A stretch of DNA of 5,076 nucleotides from CAZYWA01 sp964650975 [NCBI: uncultured bacterium] (lineage in GTDB: Bacteria > JADJOY01). This document shows positions 5,072 to 5,076 of the stretch, one piece after another. Numbering within the stretch: position 1 is the stretch's first letter; the number at the start of each line of letters is the position of its first letter. The translations under genes and the position numbers were made by a program. The stretch is taken from contig CAZYWA010000561.1 of assembly GCA_964650975.1 (NCBI GenBank), positions 1 to 5,076 on the forward strand. Reading direction: 5' to 3'. A model generated the notes under the pieces. That model worked only from the letters and a program-made list of their open reading frames with translations, was not told the DNA's origin and searched no databases.

Positions 5072-5076
5072 ATTCG

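Larger units (their letters stand above)
4862..5076 (-). promoter_or_regulatory. Upstream region of the FHA-EAL gene
   Basis: The part beyond about 4970 is visibly richer in A/T than the genes, as expected of a promoter. On the minus strand, TTGAAA (5003 to 4998) matches five of six -35 bases. With an 18-base spacer, AATCCT (4979 to 4974) matches three of six -10 bases, which would start transcription near 4967 and leave an untranslated leader of about 105 bases. Two dyads lie here (separate entries). CGGATTCG occurs twice, at 5013-5020 and 5048-5055. No gene is visible out to the right edge. Confidence 0.35.

Overview
The window is GC-rich bacterial chromosomal DNA. Codon third positions are strongly G/C, and intergenic stretches are somewhat richer in A/T. 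It holds three complete genes. The style suggests a soil or sediment bacterium of the myxobacterial/deltaproteobacterial or Eisenbacteria-like kind: FHA-coupled signalling, secreted propeller proteins and acidic Ala/Asp-rich inserts. That placement is inference only. I saw no rRNA, tRNA, CRISPR array, insertion sequence or prophage gene.

Layout. Positions 1-248 are a leader without a supportable gene. At 249-1541 (+) lies an exported protein of 430 residues. It has a signal peptide followed by seven repeats of about 46-74 residues ending in DG-x-TW or Asp-box-like motifs, and most likely folds as a seven-bladed beta-propeller. Positions 1542-1860 are a spacer with several small hairpins. At 1861-3285 (+) lies hflX, a ribosome-associated GTPase. 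It has all G motifs, an unusual Ala/Asp/Glu-rich insertion of about 60 residues in the N-terminal domain, and a divergent form of the family's glycine-rich GPGE loop. Positions 3286-3577, between convergent genes, carry at least six consecutive inverted repeats. These include an imperfect hairpin of about 77 bp, a perfect 14-bp-arm hairpin and a 9-bp-arm hairpin directly after the last gene. At 3578-4861 (-) lies a 427-residue FHA-EAL protein, a probable cyclic-di-GMP phosphodiesterase with a phosphothreonine-binding domain. Its upstream region (4862-5076) is relatively A/T-rich and holds two clear dyads.

The three genes do not form an operon. The first two share a strand but are separated by 319 bp, and the third converges on hflX. 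There is no evident shared pathway: one extracytoplasmic propeller, one translation/ribosome-rescue GTPase and one second-messenger enzyme. The least ordinary parts are the hairpin-packed convergent intergenic region, the HflX insertion with its altered loop, and the phosphothreonine/c-di-GMP domain combination.
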